Origin: Streptomyces abyssomicinicus
GTDB lineage: Bacteria; Actinomycetota; Actinomycetes; Streptomycetales; Streptomycetaceae
NCBI RefSeq assembly: GCF_008974245.1
Contig: NZ_BBZI01000005.1
Location: forward strand, 468,180 to 532,179
Reading direction: 5' to 3'
DNA length: 64,000 bases
Each line of letters begins with the position of its first letter. The first letter of the stretch is position 1. The notes below the pieces were generated by a model that was given only the letters and a program-made list of their open reading frames with translations, did no database searches and was not told the origin of the DNA. Positions 26,747 to 34,395 of the stretch are shown piece by piece. The translations under genes and the position numbers were made by a program.

Positions 26747-27457
26747 ATGGGCTGGCACCACGCACCGCTGATCGGCTTCGACCTGGAGACCACCGGTACC
26801 GACCCGCACGAGGCGCGCATCGTCACCGCCGCCGTGCTCGAGGTCAGGGAGGGCGAGGCCGCCGGGCGCCGGGAATGGCTCGCCGATCCGGGTATGGAGA
26901 TCCCCGCCGAGGCGGTCGCCGTGCACGGTATCACCAACGAGCGGGTGACGGCCTGTGGCCTGCCCGCCGACCGGGTGGCCGACGAGGTGGCCGGCGTGCT
27001 CACCTCCTACTGGCAGGCGGGCATACCGGTCGTGGTCTACAACGCGGCCTTCGACCTCACGCTGCTCTCCGCCGAACTCCGCCGCCACGGCCTGCCCTCA
27101 CTGCGCGAGCGGCTGGGCGGCCAGGACCCGGCGCCGGTCGTCGACCCGTACACGGTCGACCGGGCCGTCGACCGCTACCGCCGCGGCAAGCGCACGCTGG
27201 AGGCGGTCTGCGCCGAGTACGGCGTCCCGCTGGAGGGCGCGCACGACGCGGCCGCCGACGCCCTGGCCGCGGCCCGCCTGGCCCGCGCGATAGCCGAGCG
27301 CCACGCCAAGGTGGCCGACCTGGGCGCAACGGAGCTGCACCGGCTCCAGATCGGATGGCGGGCCGAATGGGCGGCCGGGCTGCAGGACTTCCTCCGTTCC
27401 AAGGGGGAGGCGGACGCGGTGGTCGACGGGGCGTGGCCGCTGCGGGAAGCGGCGTAG
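26747..27457 (+). CDS. DEDDh-type 3'-5' exonuclease
   Basis: A 236-residue exonuclease like the DNA polymerase III epsilon subunit. The first motif is PLIGFDLETTGTDP (Asp and Glu metal ligands near residues 11-13), then VYNAAFDLTLL with the second Asp, and AHDAAADALAAARLARA with catalytic His and the final Asp. It degrades single-stranded or mismatched DNA ends, or RNA; the substrate is not known for these stand-alone actinobacterial copies. The ATG follows GAAGGGGGGC. It may be co-transcribed with the HEPN gene upstream. Confidence 0.88.
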   Translation: MGWHHAPLIGFDLETTGTDPHEARIVTAAVLEVREGEAAGRREWLADPGMEIPAEAVAVHGITNERVTACGLPADRVADEVAGVLTSYWQAGIPVVVYNAAFDLTLLSAELRRHGLPSLRERLGGQDPAPVVDPYTVDRAVDRYRRGKRTLEAVCAEYGVPLEGAHDAAADALAAARLARAIAERHAKVADLGATELHRLQIGWRAEWAAGLQDFLRSKGEADAVVDGAWPLREAA

Positions 27458-27463
27458 CGACGT

Positions 27464-27479
27464 CCGGCCCGCGGGCCGG
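27464..27479. terminator. 16-bp palindrome between convergent genes
   Basis: A perfect GC-only palindrome lies seven bases after the exonuclease stop and before the stop of the minus-strand phosphotransferase gene. Confidence 0.5.
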
Positions 27480-27506
27480 GCGTGGGATCGGGCGTCGGAC
27501 CGGGAG

Positions 27507-28385
27507 TCAGAACGGGTACCAGCGCACCGTGGGGTCGCCGTCGCGGAGCGAGGCGACGCGTCGCCCGAACTCGGCGAGGGCCTTGGGGTTGTGGGGCGCG
27601 TGCTGGGCCACCCAGGCGCAGCTGGCGGTCTCCCGGGCGCCGCGGAGGACCGCGCAGCCCTCCCACTCGCGCACGTCCCAGCCGTAGACGCCGGTGAAGG
27701 TGTCGTACGCCTCGGCGGGCAGACCGTAGCGGTCGTGCGAGAGGGCCATCACGACCAGGTCGTGCTCCCGGAGGTCGAAGGAGAAGGTCTCCAGGTCCAT
27801 CAGGACCGGGCCGTCCGGGCCGACGAGGACGTTGCGGGGCAGCGCGTCGCCGTGGACGGGGCCCGGCGCGAGGTGCGGGACGAGGGCGGCGGCCTCGGCG
27901 GCGAAGCCGTCACGGCGGGCGCGGAGGTAGGCGGCGTCCTCGGCGGCGATCGCGTCCCCGGCCAGCGTCAGCCAGCGCTCCACCCCGCCCAGCAGTTCAC
28001 GGCGGGGGAGCGGGACGGGCGGCGCCGGCAACGCGTGCACCACGCGGAGCAGCTCGGCCAGGTCGCGGGCGTCGGCAGGGCGGACCGCGTCGGGAAGGCG
28101 GTGCCAGAGGGTGACCGGGTGCCCGTCGACCAGCCGGGGCTCCCCGGCGGCGGCGCGGACCGCGGGGACCTTCCGATCCTCCAGCCAGCGCGCGGTGGCG
28201 ACCTCGTGGCGGGCGCGGTCCAGCAACTCGGGCGTGCGGGCGATCTTGACCACGAGGTCGCCGGCGGCGAACACGGCGTTCTCGCCGAGGGCCAGCAGCG
28301 GGGCGTCCTCGGCGGCGACGCCGCGCAGCTCGGGGTGCGCGTGTCTCGCGGCGGCCAGGACGGCGCGGGCCGTTGCCTCGTCCAT
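27507..28385 (-). CDS. aminoglycoside-phosphotransferase family kinase
   Basis: A 292-residue kinase-fold protein. The N-lobe contains GENAVFAAGDLVVKIARTPE with the ATP-binding Lys; the catalytic loop is intact as PGPVHGDALPRNVLVG (His-Gly-Asp and Asn), and the metal Asp is in LMDLETFSFDLREHDLV. Unlike the protein at 16557 it therefore looks active. Members phosphorylate antibiotics, choline, homoserine or other hydroxyl compounds; the substrate is not readable. The ATG at 28385 is supported by the conserved start ATARAVLAAARHAHP. Convergent with the exonuclease gene. Confidence 0.82.
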   Translation of the reverse strand: MDEATARAVLAAARHAHPELRGVAAEDAPLLALGENAVFAAGDLVVKIARTPELLDRARHEVATARWLEDRKVPAVRAAAGEPRLVDGHPVTLWHRLPDAVRPADARDLAELLRVVHALPAPPVPLPRRELLGGVERWLTLAGDAIAAEDAAYLRARRDGFAAEAAALVPHLAPGPVHGDALPRNVLVGPDGPVLMDLETFSFDLREHDLVVMALSHDRYGLPAEAYDTFTGVYGWDVREWEGCAVLRGARETASCAWVAQHAPHNPKALAEFGRRVASLRDGDPTVRWYPF

Positions 28386-28539
28386 GGGGGTCCTTCGCAG
28401 GTGGTGCGGGTGTGCGGGCCCAGTCTGACATCCGCGCGGCGGACCCCCGGGCCGGGGCCCGGGGCGGACCACGGCCGGGCCCCGGCCCGGACCGGCTCCG
28501 GCGCCCCGGCCCGGGGTGCGGACCGGTGTGCCGGGCGGG

Positions 28540-28683
28540 ACCGGAGGCCGTCCGGCACAGGAGGAACACGCCCATGCCCCCGCTGGCGAGACCCCGCATC
28601 ACCACGTACGGACCGATGGTGGCCGGCAGGACGGCGGTGACCTCCTCCGCCGCCGACCCGTCGTCCGAGATCCGCTCGCGCAT
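28540..28683 (-). pseudogene. N-terminal remnant of a Ser/Thr protein kinase
   Basis: From the ATG at 28683, about 48 residues match the start of a Hanks-type kinase: VTAVLPATIGPYVVMRGL followed by the glycine-rich loop ASGGMGVFLLC. After that the frame turns into Arg/Pro-rich text with no catalytic Lys, HRD or DFG motif. This looks like the surviving 5' end of a degraded kinase gene. Not long enough to fold as a kinase. Confidence 0.55.
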
Positions 28684-28743
28684 GCCCGGGCGGTCCCCGC
28701 ACTCCCCGCGCAAACGCCCCTCGGGAGCGGGCCGGGACGGGGC

Positions 28744-29074
28744 TCAGGAGCCGTCGGGTCCGGGGGCGGCCGCGGCGCGCCGCGGGAGAGGTCGGAAGAG
28801 GCCGGTCGCCCCGGGCAGCGGGTCCTTCACGGCCGGGAGCTCCCGCTCCACGGAGACGCACAGCACCAGGTCCCCCTCGGGGGCGCGGACGGCACGTCGT
28901 GGCACCGCCCCCGGCGCGGGTTCGCGAGGGCCCGTCGCGCGCGGCGGCCGGGGCGGGGCGGATCGTGTGGATCCTCCCGGCTTCGTGGGTATGCACCGGG
29001 TGGTGGGTGGCGGTGAACGCCACCGCGTTCACCGGGTTGTCGACCGGCTCGGCCGTAACTGCCGTACCATCCAC
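28744..29074 (-). pseudogene. small hypothetical gene with one frameshift
   Basis: A GTG at 29074 preceded by AGAGGAG at good spacing opens a frame reading DGTAVTAEPVDNPVNAVAFT and THHPVHTHEAGRIHTIRP. Near 28930 the coding signal moves by one base to REPAPGAVPRRAVRAPEG and then LVLCVSVERELPAVKDPLPG, ending at the TGA at 28746-28744. Total length is 331 bases, not a multiple of three. Either one base was inserted or lost, or the second part is a chance frame. I do not recognise the family. It is next to a kinase remnant, so this stretch appears to be decaying. Confidence 0.4.
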
Positions 29075-29161
29075 GGACAACTCCTCTGCCCCGTGACGGC
29101 CCGAAGTCCGTTGCCGGGGCGCAGTGTTACGGCGAAGACGGCGAGGACGCGGGAGGACCCC

Positions 29162-30502
29162 ATGGCCCGGGGCAGACATCGCAGGCGCAGAAGGGGTGTT
29201 GCGCTGCGTGCCCTGTTGGGCGGGGCGGCACTCGCGCTCACCGGGGCGGCGACGGTCATCAGCGTCTCGCAGGCGACCGACGACACGCCGGGCGGACTGG
29301 AGCGGCTGCCCGCCGCGGCGGGTCCCGCGCTCCGCGAGGAGGCCGTCCCCTGGCGGCGGCTCGACACGCTGGCCGAGCGGCTGGGGCGTCCCGTCTCCCT
29401 CGGCACCGTCCTGCGCGAGGCCCGGCACGAGATGTCGGCGGAGGCCGGCTGCGCGGGCGAGGCGGCGCTGCCCGCCGACCCCGAGGTGGTGCGGGCCTAC
29501 TGCTGGGAGAGGCCCGACGCCGTGGACGAGGACTGGACGCCGGTGTCGGTGACCACCTCCGCGGACGCCGACGACGACGGGCGGTGGGGCGAGGACCGGG
29601 TCGTCCTCTCGGCCTGGACGCGCGCCCCGGAGGCCGCCGGCCCCGGTTCCGCGCGGGTCGCCTTCGTCGACGCCGGCGACCCCGCCCGGCTCACCTACAC
29701 CTGGGGGCTGCTGGCGCTGCCCGCGGCACCGGGGCAGGAGGAGCGGGGCGACGCCTACCGGCCGCTCGGGGCCGAGGTCCGCGGCATGGTCTGGTACCAG
29801 GACAAACTGCTGGCGACGGTGGGGCGGCCCGACGGCGGGGAGACGCTGCACGTGTTCTCGCTGGACCGCGTCCACCGGACGACGGCGACGGCCACGGCGA
29901 AGGCGACGGCGCGGGGGGACGCGGAACGGACGCCGTTCGTGCTGCCGGCCGTCGCCTCGTACCGCCTGGAGGGCGACGGATGCGGTGCCCGGGAGGAGGG
30001 GTCGGCCTGTCTCGGCGCCCTCTCGCTCGACCGGTCCACGGCACCCGACACCCTGGTCGTCGCCGAGCGGCGGGCGGAGGGCCCGTCGCGGCTGTGGCGG
30101 TACACGTTCAGCCGGTACCCGGGCCGGGAGGGGCTGCTCTCCGTGGACGGCTCGGGGGCGGCCCGGCCGGTGGAGAGCTTCCGGACGGAGGCGGCCGAGA
30201 TCCGGGGCGTGGTGTCCTACCGGGCGCCGGGGGAGACCAGGGACCGCTGGTACCTGGCGTCGGACCCGCGGGAGACGGGCGGGGGCCGGGGGGCCCTGTG
30301 GGCGCAGTCGGCGGGGGAGCGGACCGCCAGGGCCGCGCGGTGCGGGGACTACGAGTTGCCGTTCTGCTGGGCGGCGGGCGCGCGCGGGCTGGCGCACCGG
30401 CCGGGCACCGGCGAGCTCTGGGGCGTCTCGGACGCGCCCGGGCGCGGGGAGCGGGCCCTGTTCACGGTGCCCCTGGGCACGGTCGACGCCTCCCTGGAGT
30501 AG
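29162..30502 (+). CDS. secreted or membrane-anchored protein of unknown function
   Basis: A 446-residue protein with an export signal: a very basic start (RGRHRRRRRG), a hydrophobic core LRALLGGAALALTGAATVIS and then a polar mature region. It may use the Tat route given the Arg run, though the twin-arginine consensus is imperfect. The mature part is beta-rich, with repeated segments such as VRGMVWYQDKLLATVGR and EIRGVVSYRAPGETRDRWYL, suggestive of a beta-propeller-like protein. Four or more cysteines could form disulfides outside the cell. I recognise no catalytic motif. The ATG at 29162 follows GGGAGGA. It stands alone between the decayed genes and the sulfur operon. Confidence 0.65.
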   Translation: MARGRHRRRRRGVALRALLGGAALALTGAATVISVSQATDDTPGGLERLPAAAGPALREEAVPWRRLDTLAERLGRPVSLGTVLREARHEMSAEAGCAGEAALPADPEVVRAYCWERPDAVDEDWTPVSVTTSADADDDGRWGEDRVVLSAWTRAPEAAGPGSARVAFVDAGDPARLTYTWGLLALPAAPGQEERGDAYRPLGAEVRGMVWYQDKLLATVGRPDGGETLHVFSLDRVHRTTATATAKATARGDAERTPFVLPAVASYRLEGDGCGAREEGSACLGALSLDRSTAPDTLVVAERRAEGPSRLWRYTFSRYPGREGLLSVDGSGAARPVESFRTEAAEIRGVVSYRAPGETRDRWYLASDPRETGGGRGALWAQSAGERTARAARCGDYELPFCWAAGARGLAHRPGTGELWGVSDAPGRGERALFTVPLGTVDASLE

Positions 30503-30974
30503 TCCCGGCGCCACCGCCGTCCGGACCTCCGGCGGCGGCCGCCGGCCGCGTCCCCTCCGGTGGGCCCGCGACAGCAGGTGCGGCGCGCTTCCCCGGCTGC
30601 GTGCACCCGGCGCCGGGGAAGCCACCCTGCCCGCGGCCCGCCGTGCGGGGCCGCCCCGTCCGCGGCCCGCCGTCCGGGGCCGGCGCGCCGGCGGCAACCG
30701 CCCTTCCGGAGGACCGCCCGCCCCCGCCTCCGACCGGCGCCTCCCGGCCTGACCGCCAGGCTCGGCCCGTCAGGCGATCCCCAGCCGTCTCACGGACCTC
30801 TCCCGAGCCCGGGGTACCGCGTGCCACCGTGGTGTCCCCGCCACCCTTGACCTGGGTGTACGTGCAGCTTCTCCACCGGTGTCCATGACACCTTCATACC
30901 GCATACCGAGACAGCCCCGTCCGAAGTATGGACGATGCTGGACGGTCTCCGCGCTGCCATGTCACGCTTCCGCC
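30503..30974. other. gene-poor region upstream of the sulfur operon
   Basis: About 470 bases without a convincing gene. The first 300 are very GC-rich with short inverted repeats. From about 30890 base composition falls and likely promoter DNA begins: a direct repeat ATACCGCATACCG near 30897-30909 and the inverted pair CCGTCC (30917-30922) and GGACGG (30940-30945), which could be an operator for a sulfur regulator. Confidence 0.4.
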
Positions 30975-31058
30975 ATGTTCGGAACTGGAATCGCCCTGGT
31001 GAGTCGACGTCACGTCGACCTCGGCCGCATGTCCAGCGCCATCTGTCCGGCCTGCTGA
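30975..31058 (+). CDS. 27-residue leader peptide of the sulfur assimilation operon
   Basis: A short frame ATG-TGA encoding MFGTGIALVSRRHVDL followed by GRMSSAICPAC. The RRHVDL core followed by a Cys-containing end is the pattern of actinobacterial leader peptides found upstream of sulfur and cysteine genes. Two of the last four residues are Cys, so ribosome pausing there would report cysteine or cysteinyl-tRNA supply. The sirA start lies 136 bases downstream; that gap contains a potential stem CCGCGC/GCGCGG and could form alternative hairpins. A similar uORF-based control by cysteine has been described in mycobacteria. Too short for standard gene callers. Confidence 0.75.
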   Translation: MFGTGIALVSRRHVDLGRMSSAICPAC

Positions 31059-31194
31059 CGCGTTCTCAGCCGCCCGACGCCCCCTCCCTTTCTCCGCGCC
31101 CGCGCCGTCGCCTGCGCGGTCCGCCCCTCTGCCCCTGCGCGCATCCGCCCAGCTCAGAGTCGCACTGCCCGCCTGTCCCGAAGGACTGTGAACC

Positions 31195-32886
31195 ATGGCC
31201 GCCACGCCTCAGAATCCCGCCGCCTCCCGCCGCAAGGTGAGCCGACACCGCGGCGAGGGTCAGTGGGCCGCCGGGCACTTCACCCCCCTCAACGGAAACG
31301 AGCAGTTCAAGAAGGACGACGACGGTCTCAACGTGCGGACACGTATTGAGACGATCTACTCCAAGCGCGGCTTCGACTCGATCGACCCCAACGACCTCCG
31401 CGGACGCATGCGCTGGTGGGGTCTGTACACCCAGCGGCGCCCCGGGATCGACGGCGGGAAGACGGCCGTGCTGGAGCCGGAGGAGCTGGACGACCGCTAC
31501 TTCATGCTGCGCGTCCGCATCGACGGCGGCCGGCTCACCACCGAGCAGCTGCGCGTCATCGGCGAGATCTCCCAGGAGTTCGCCCGCGGCACCGCCGACA
31601 TCACGGACCGGCAGAACATCCAGCTGCACTGGATCCGCATCGAGGACGTCCCCGAGATCTGGAACCGCCTCGAGGCGGTCGGCCTGTCCACCACCGAGGC
31701 CTGCGGCGACACCCCGCGTGCCTTCCTCGGCTCCCCGGTGGCCGGCATAGCCGAGGACGAGATCATCGACGGCACCCCCGCGCTGGAGGAGGCCCACCGC
31801 CGCGTCGTCGGCAACCCCGCCTACTCCAACCTGCCGCGGAAGTTCAAGACCGCGATCTCCGGCTCCCCGCTGCTGGACGTCGCGCACGAGATCAACGACG
31901 TCGCCTTCGTCGGCGTCCGCCACCCGGAGCACGGCCCCGGCTTCGACGTCTGGGTCGGCGGCGGCCTGTCCACCAACCCCAAGCTCGGCGTCCGGCTGGG
32001 AGCCTGGGTGCCGCTGGAGGACGTCCCGGACGTCCTGGAAGGCGTCATCTCGATCTTCCGTGACTACGGCTACCGCCGGCTGCGCAACCGCGCCCGCCTG
32101 AAGTTCCTGGTCGCCGACTGGGGCCCGGAGAAGTTCCGCCAGGTGCTCCAGGACGAGTACCTCAAGCGTGAGCTGGCCGACGGGCCCGCGCCCGCCGAGC
32201 CGGTGGAGCGCTGGCGCGACCACGTCGGCGTGCACCGGCAGAAGGACGGCCGCTTCTACGTCGGCTTCGCCCCGCGCGTCGGCCGCGTGGACGGCGCCAC
32301 CCTCACCAAGATCGCCGACCTGGCCGCGGAGCACGGCTCGGGCCGGCTGCGCACCACGGTCGAGCAGAAGATGATCGTGCTGGACGTGGCCGAGGAGCAG
32401 GTCGCCTCGCTGACCGAGGGGCTGCGCGCGCTGGACCTGGTCGTCGAGCCCTCCTCGTTCCGGCGCGGCACCATGGCCTGCACCGGCATCGAGTTCTGCA
32501 AGCTGGCCATCGTCGAGACCAAGGCCCGCGGCTCCGCGCTCATCGACGAACTCGAGCGCCGGCTCCCGGAGTTCGACGAGCCGCTGACCATCAACCTCAA
32601 CGGCTGCCCCAACGCCTGCGCCCGCATCCAGGTGGCCGACATCGGCCTCAAGGGCCAGCTCGTGCTCGACGAGGACGGCCGGCAGGTCGAGGGCTACCAG
32701 GTCCACCTCGGCGGCGCCCTCGGCCTGGAGGCCGGCTTCGGCCGCAAGGTCCGCGGCCTGAAGGTCACCTCCGCCGAACTCCCCGACTACATCGAGCGGG
32801 TGCTGCGCCGCTACCTGGACCAGCGCGAGGCCGGCGAGCGGTTCGCCGCCTGGACCGCGCGGGCCGGCGAGAAGGACCTGTCGTGA
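31195..32886 (+). CDS. sirA: sulfite reductase (siroheme, 4Fe-4S, ferredoxin-type)
   Basis: A 563-residue nitrite/sulfite reductase-like hemoprotein that reduces sulfite to sulfide with six electrons. Two repeats of the ferredoxin-like half-domains are present; the cofactor-binding cysteines are ACTGIEFC (C-x5-C) and GCPNAC (C-x3-C) near residues 430 and 475. Early motifs ADITDRQNIQLHWIRIEDVP and RLRTTVEQKMIVLDV carry the Arg/Lys residues that bind siroheme and anion. The genetic context (cysHCDN, sirohydrochlorin chelatase) favours sulfite over nitrite. ATG at 31195 with AAGGA upstream. Its stop overlaps the next start (GTGA). Confidence 0.93.
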   Translation: MAATPQNPAASRRKVSRHRGEGQWAAGHFTPLNGNEQFKKDDDGLNVRTRIETIYSKRGFDSIDPNDLRGRMRWWGLYTQRRPGIDGGKTAVLEPEELDDRYFMLRVRIDGGRLTTEQLRVIGEISQEFARGTADITDRQNIQLHWIRIEDVPEIWNRLEAVGLSTTEACGDTPRAFLGSPVAGIAEDEIIDGTPALEEAHRRVVGNPAYSNLPRKFKTAISGSPLLDVAHEINDVAFVGVRHPEHGPGFDVWVGGGLSTNPKLGVRLGAWVPLEDVPDVLEGVISIFRDYGYRRLRNRARLKFLVADWGPEKFRQVLQDEYLKRELADGPAPAEPVERWRDHVGVHRQKDGRFYVGFAPRVGRVDGATLTKIADLAAEHGSGRLRTTVEQKMIVLDVAEEQVASLTEGLRALDLVVEPSSFRRGTMACTGIEFCKLAIVETKARGSALIDELERRLPEFDEPLTINLNGCPNACARIQVADIGLKGQLVLDEDGRQVEGYQVHLGGALGLEAGFGRKVRGLKVTSAELPDYIERVLRRYLDQREAGERFAAWTARAGEKDLS

Positions 32887-33092
32887 GCGAGCGGGCCGCC
32901 CCCTTCCACTGCCCGTACTGCGGGGACGAGGACCTGCGGCCGGGTGAGGAGGGACCGGGGACCTGGGAGTGCGGGGCGTGCAACCGCGCCTTCCGGCTGA
33001 AGTTCCTCGGACTGCTCGCCCGCGGGTTCCAGGGCGGCGGCCACCAGGACGGCCTGCGGCACGGAGACAGCGACGGCGAGGAGGGGACATGA
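32883..33092 (+). CDS. small zinc-ribbon-like protein of the sulfur operon
   Basis: A 69-residue protein translated from a GTG that overlaps the sirA stop by four bases; its own stop overlaps the cysH start by four bases. Two CxxC pairs, HCPYCGDED and WECGACNRAF, about 18 residues apart would bind zinc or an iron centre. The rest is Gly/Asp-rich. Being locked between sirA and cysH by double ATGA-type overlaps suggests stoichiometric production with them. I do not know a demonstrated function; a redox partner, assembly factor or electron carrier for the reductases are inferences. Confidence 0.75.
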   Translation: MSERAAPFHCPYCGDEDLRPGEEGPGTWECGACNRAFRLKFLGLLARGFQGGGHQDGLRHGDSDGEEGT

Positions 33093-33799
33093 CCACGACG
33101 GAACAGCAGCGCACCGACGAGGAACTGAAGGCGCTCGCCGAGCGGGCGGGCCGGGAGCTCGAGGACGCGTCGGCCCTGGACGTCATGCGGTGGGCGGTCG
33201 AGACCTTCGGCGACCGCTTCTGCGTGACCTCCTCCATGGAGGACGCGGTCGTCGCCCACCTGGCCTCCCGGGTCCGTCCCGGGGTGGACGTGGTGTTCCT
33301 CGACACCGGCTACCACTTCGAGGAGACCATCGGCACCCGCGACGCCGTCGAAGCCGTGATGAACGTCAACGTCCTCACCCTCACCCCCCGGCAGTCCGTC
33401 GCCGAGCAGGACGCCGAGTACGGGCCGAAGCTGCACGACCGCGACCCGGACCTGTGCTGCAGGCTGCGCAAGGTCCAGCCGCTGGAGGAAGGGCTCAAGG
33501 GCTACCAGGCGTGGGCGACCGGCCTGCGCCGCGACGAGTCCCCGACCCGCGCGAACACGCCCGTCGTCGGCTGGGACGAGCGGCGCGGCAAGGTCAAGGT
33601 CTCGCCGATCGCCCGCTGGACCCAGGACGACGTGGACGCCTACGTCGCCGAGCACGGCGTGCTCACCAACCCGCTGCTGATGGACGGCTACGCCTCCGTC
33701 GGCTGCGCGCCCTGCACCCGCCGGGTGCTGGAGGGCGAGGACGCCCGCGCCGGCCGCTGGGCCGGGCGCGGCAAGACCGAGTGCGGGCTGCACGGATGA
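33089..33799 (+). CDS. cysH: adenylylsulfate/phosphoadenylylsulfate reductase
   Basis: A 236-residue PP-loop superfamily reductase that converts activated sulfate to sulfite with thioredoxin. The C-terminal catalytic Cys is in KTECGLHG (Cys about 232). The protein also has the paired cysteines DPDLCCRLRK and GCAPCTRR, the four ligands of a 4Fe-4S cluster that mark enzymes able to use APS directly. DTGYHFEETIGTRD is part of the nucleotide site. The presence of cysC next door means PAPS is also made, so the enzyme's real preference is open. Overlaps both neighbours by four bases. Confidence 0.9.
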   Translation: MTTTEQQRTDEELKALAERAGRELEDASALDVMRWAVETFGDRFCVTSSMEDAVVAHLASRVRPGVDVVFLDTGYHFEETIGTRDAVEAVMNVNVLTLTPRQSVAEQDAEYGPKLHDRDPDLCCRLRKVQPLEEGLKGYQAWATGLRRDESPTRANTPVVGWDERRGKVKVSPIARWTQDDVDAYVAEHGVLTNPLLMDGYASVGCAPCTRRVLEGEDARAGRWAGRGKTECGLHG

Positions 33800-34395
33800 C
33801 CGGCGGCACCGGAACCACGGGGGAGACGGTGGGGCAAGCGATGAGCAAGGAGAACGAGCACGTGAGCGGAGCCACCGTCTGGCTGACGGGTCTGCCGAGC
33901 GCCGGCAAGACCACGATCGCCATGGAGCTCGCCGGACGCCTGCGGGCGGACGGACACCGCGTGGAGGTCCTCGACGGCGACGAGATCCGCGAGTTCCTCT
34001 CGGCGGGCCTCGGCTTCACCCGGGAGGACCGCCACACCAACGTCCAGCGCATCGGCTTCCTCGCCGAACTCCTCTCCCGCAACGGCGTGACCACGCTGGT
34101 GCCGGTCATCGCGCCCTACGCCGACAGCCGCGACGCCGTCCGCAAGCGCCACGAGGCGGGCGGCACCGCCTACCTCGAGGTGCACGTCGCCACCCCGGTC
34201 GAGGTCTGCTCGGTCCGCGACGTGAAGGGCCTGTACGCCAAGCAGGCCGCGGGCGAGATATCCGGCCTCACCGGGGTCGACGACCCGTACGAGGCGCCGG
34301 CCGCCCCCGACCTGCGGATCGAGTCGCAGGACCAGACCGTCGCCGAGTCCGCCGCCGCCGTCCACGCGCTGCTCACCGAAAGGGGCCTGGCATGA
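33796..34395 (+). CDS. cysC: adenylyl-sulfate kinase
   Basis: A 199-residue kinase that phosphorylates APS to PAPS. The P-loop is GLPSAGKTTIAMELAGRL; FTREDRHTNVQRIGFLAELL and IAPYADSRDAVRKRHE are conserved APS-kinase blocks, and DVKGLYAKQAAGEISGLTGV is the lid region. Two starts are possible: ATG at 33796 overlapping the cysH stop (ATGA) and ATG at 33841 nearer the P-loop. The first is chosen because every junction in this part of the operon overlaps. Confidence 0.92.
   Translation: MTGGTGTTGETVGQAMSKENEHVSGATVWLTGLPSAGKTTIAMELAGRLRADGHRVEVLDGDEIREFLSAGLGFTREDRHTNVQRIGFLAELLSRNGVTTLVPVIAPYADSRDAVRKRHEAGGTAYLEVHVATPVEVCSVRDVKGLYAKQAAGEISGLTGVDDPYEAPAAPDLRIESQDQTVAESAAAVHALLTERGLA

Noticed and set aside
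27968..30697. Minus-strand open frame of about 900 codons
   Set aside because: Only short parts (kinase remnant neighbourhood, small frameshifted gene) look coding and they lie in other frames or fragments; the rest is antisense to the secreted protein gene.
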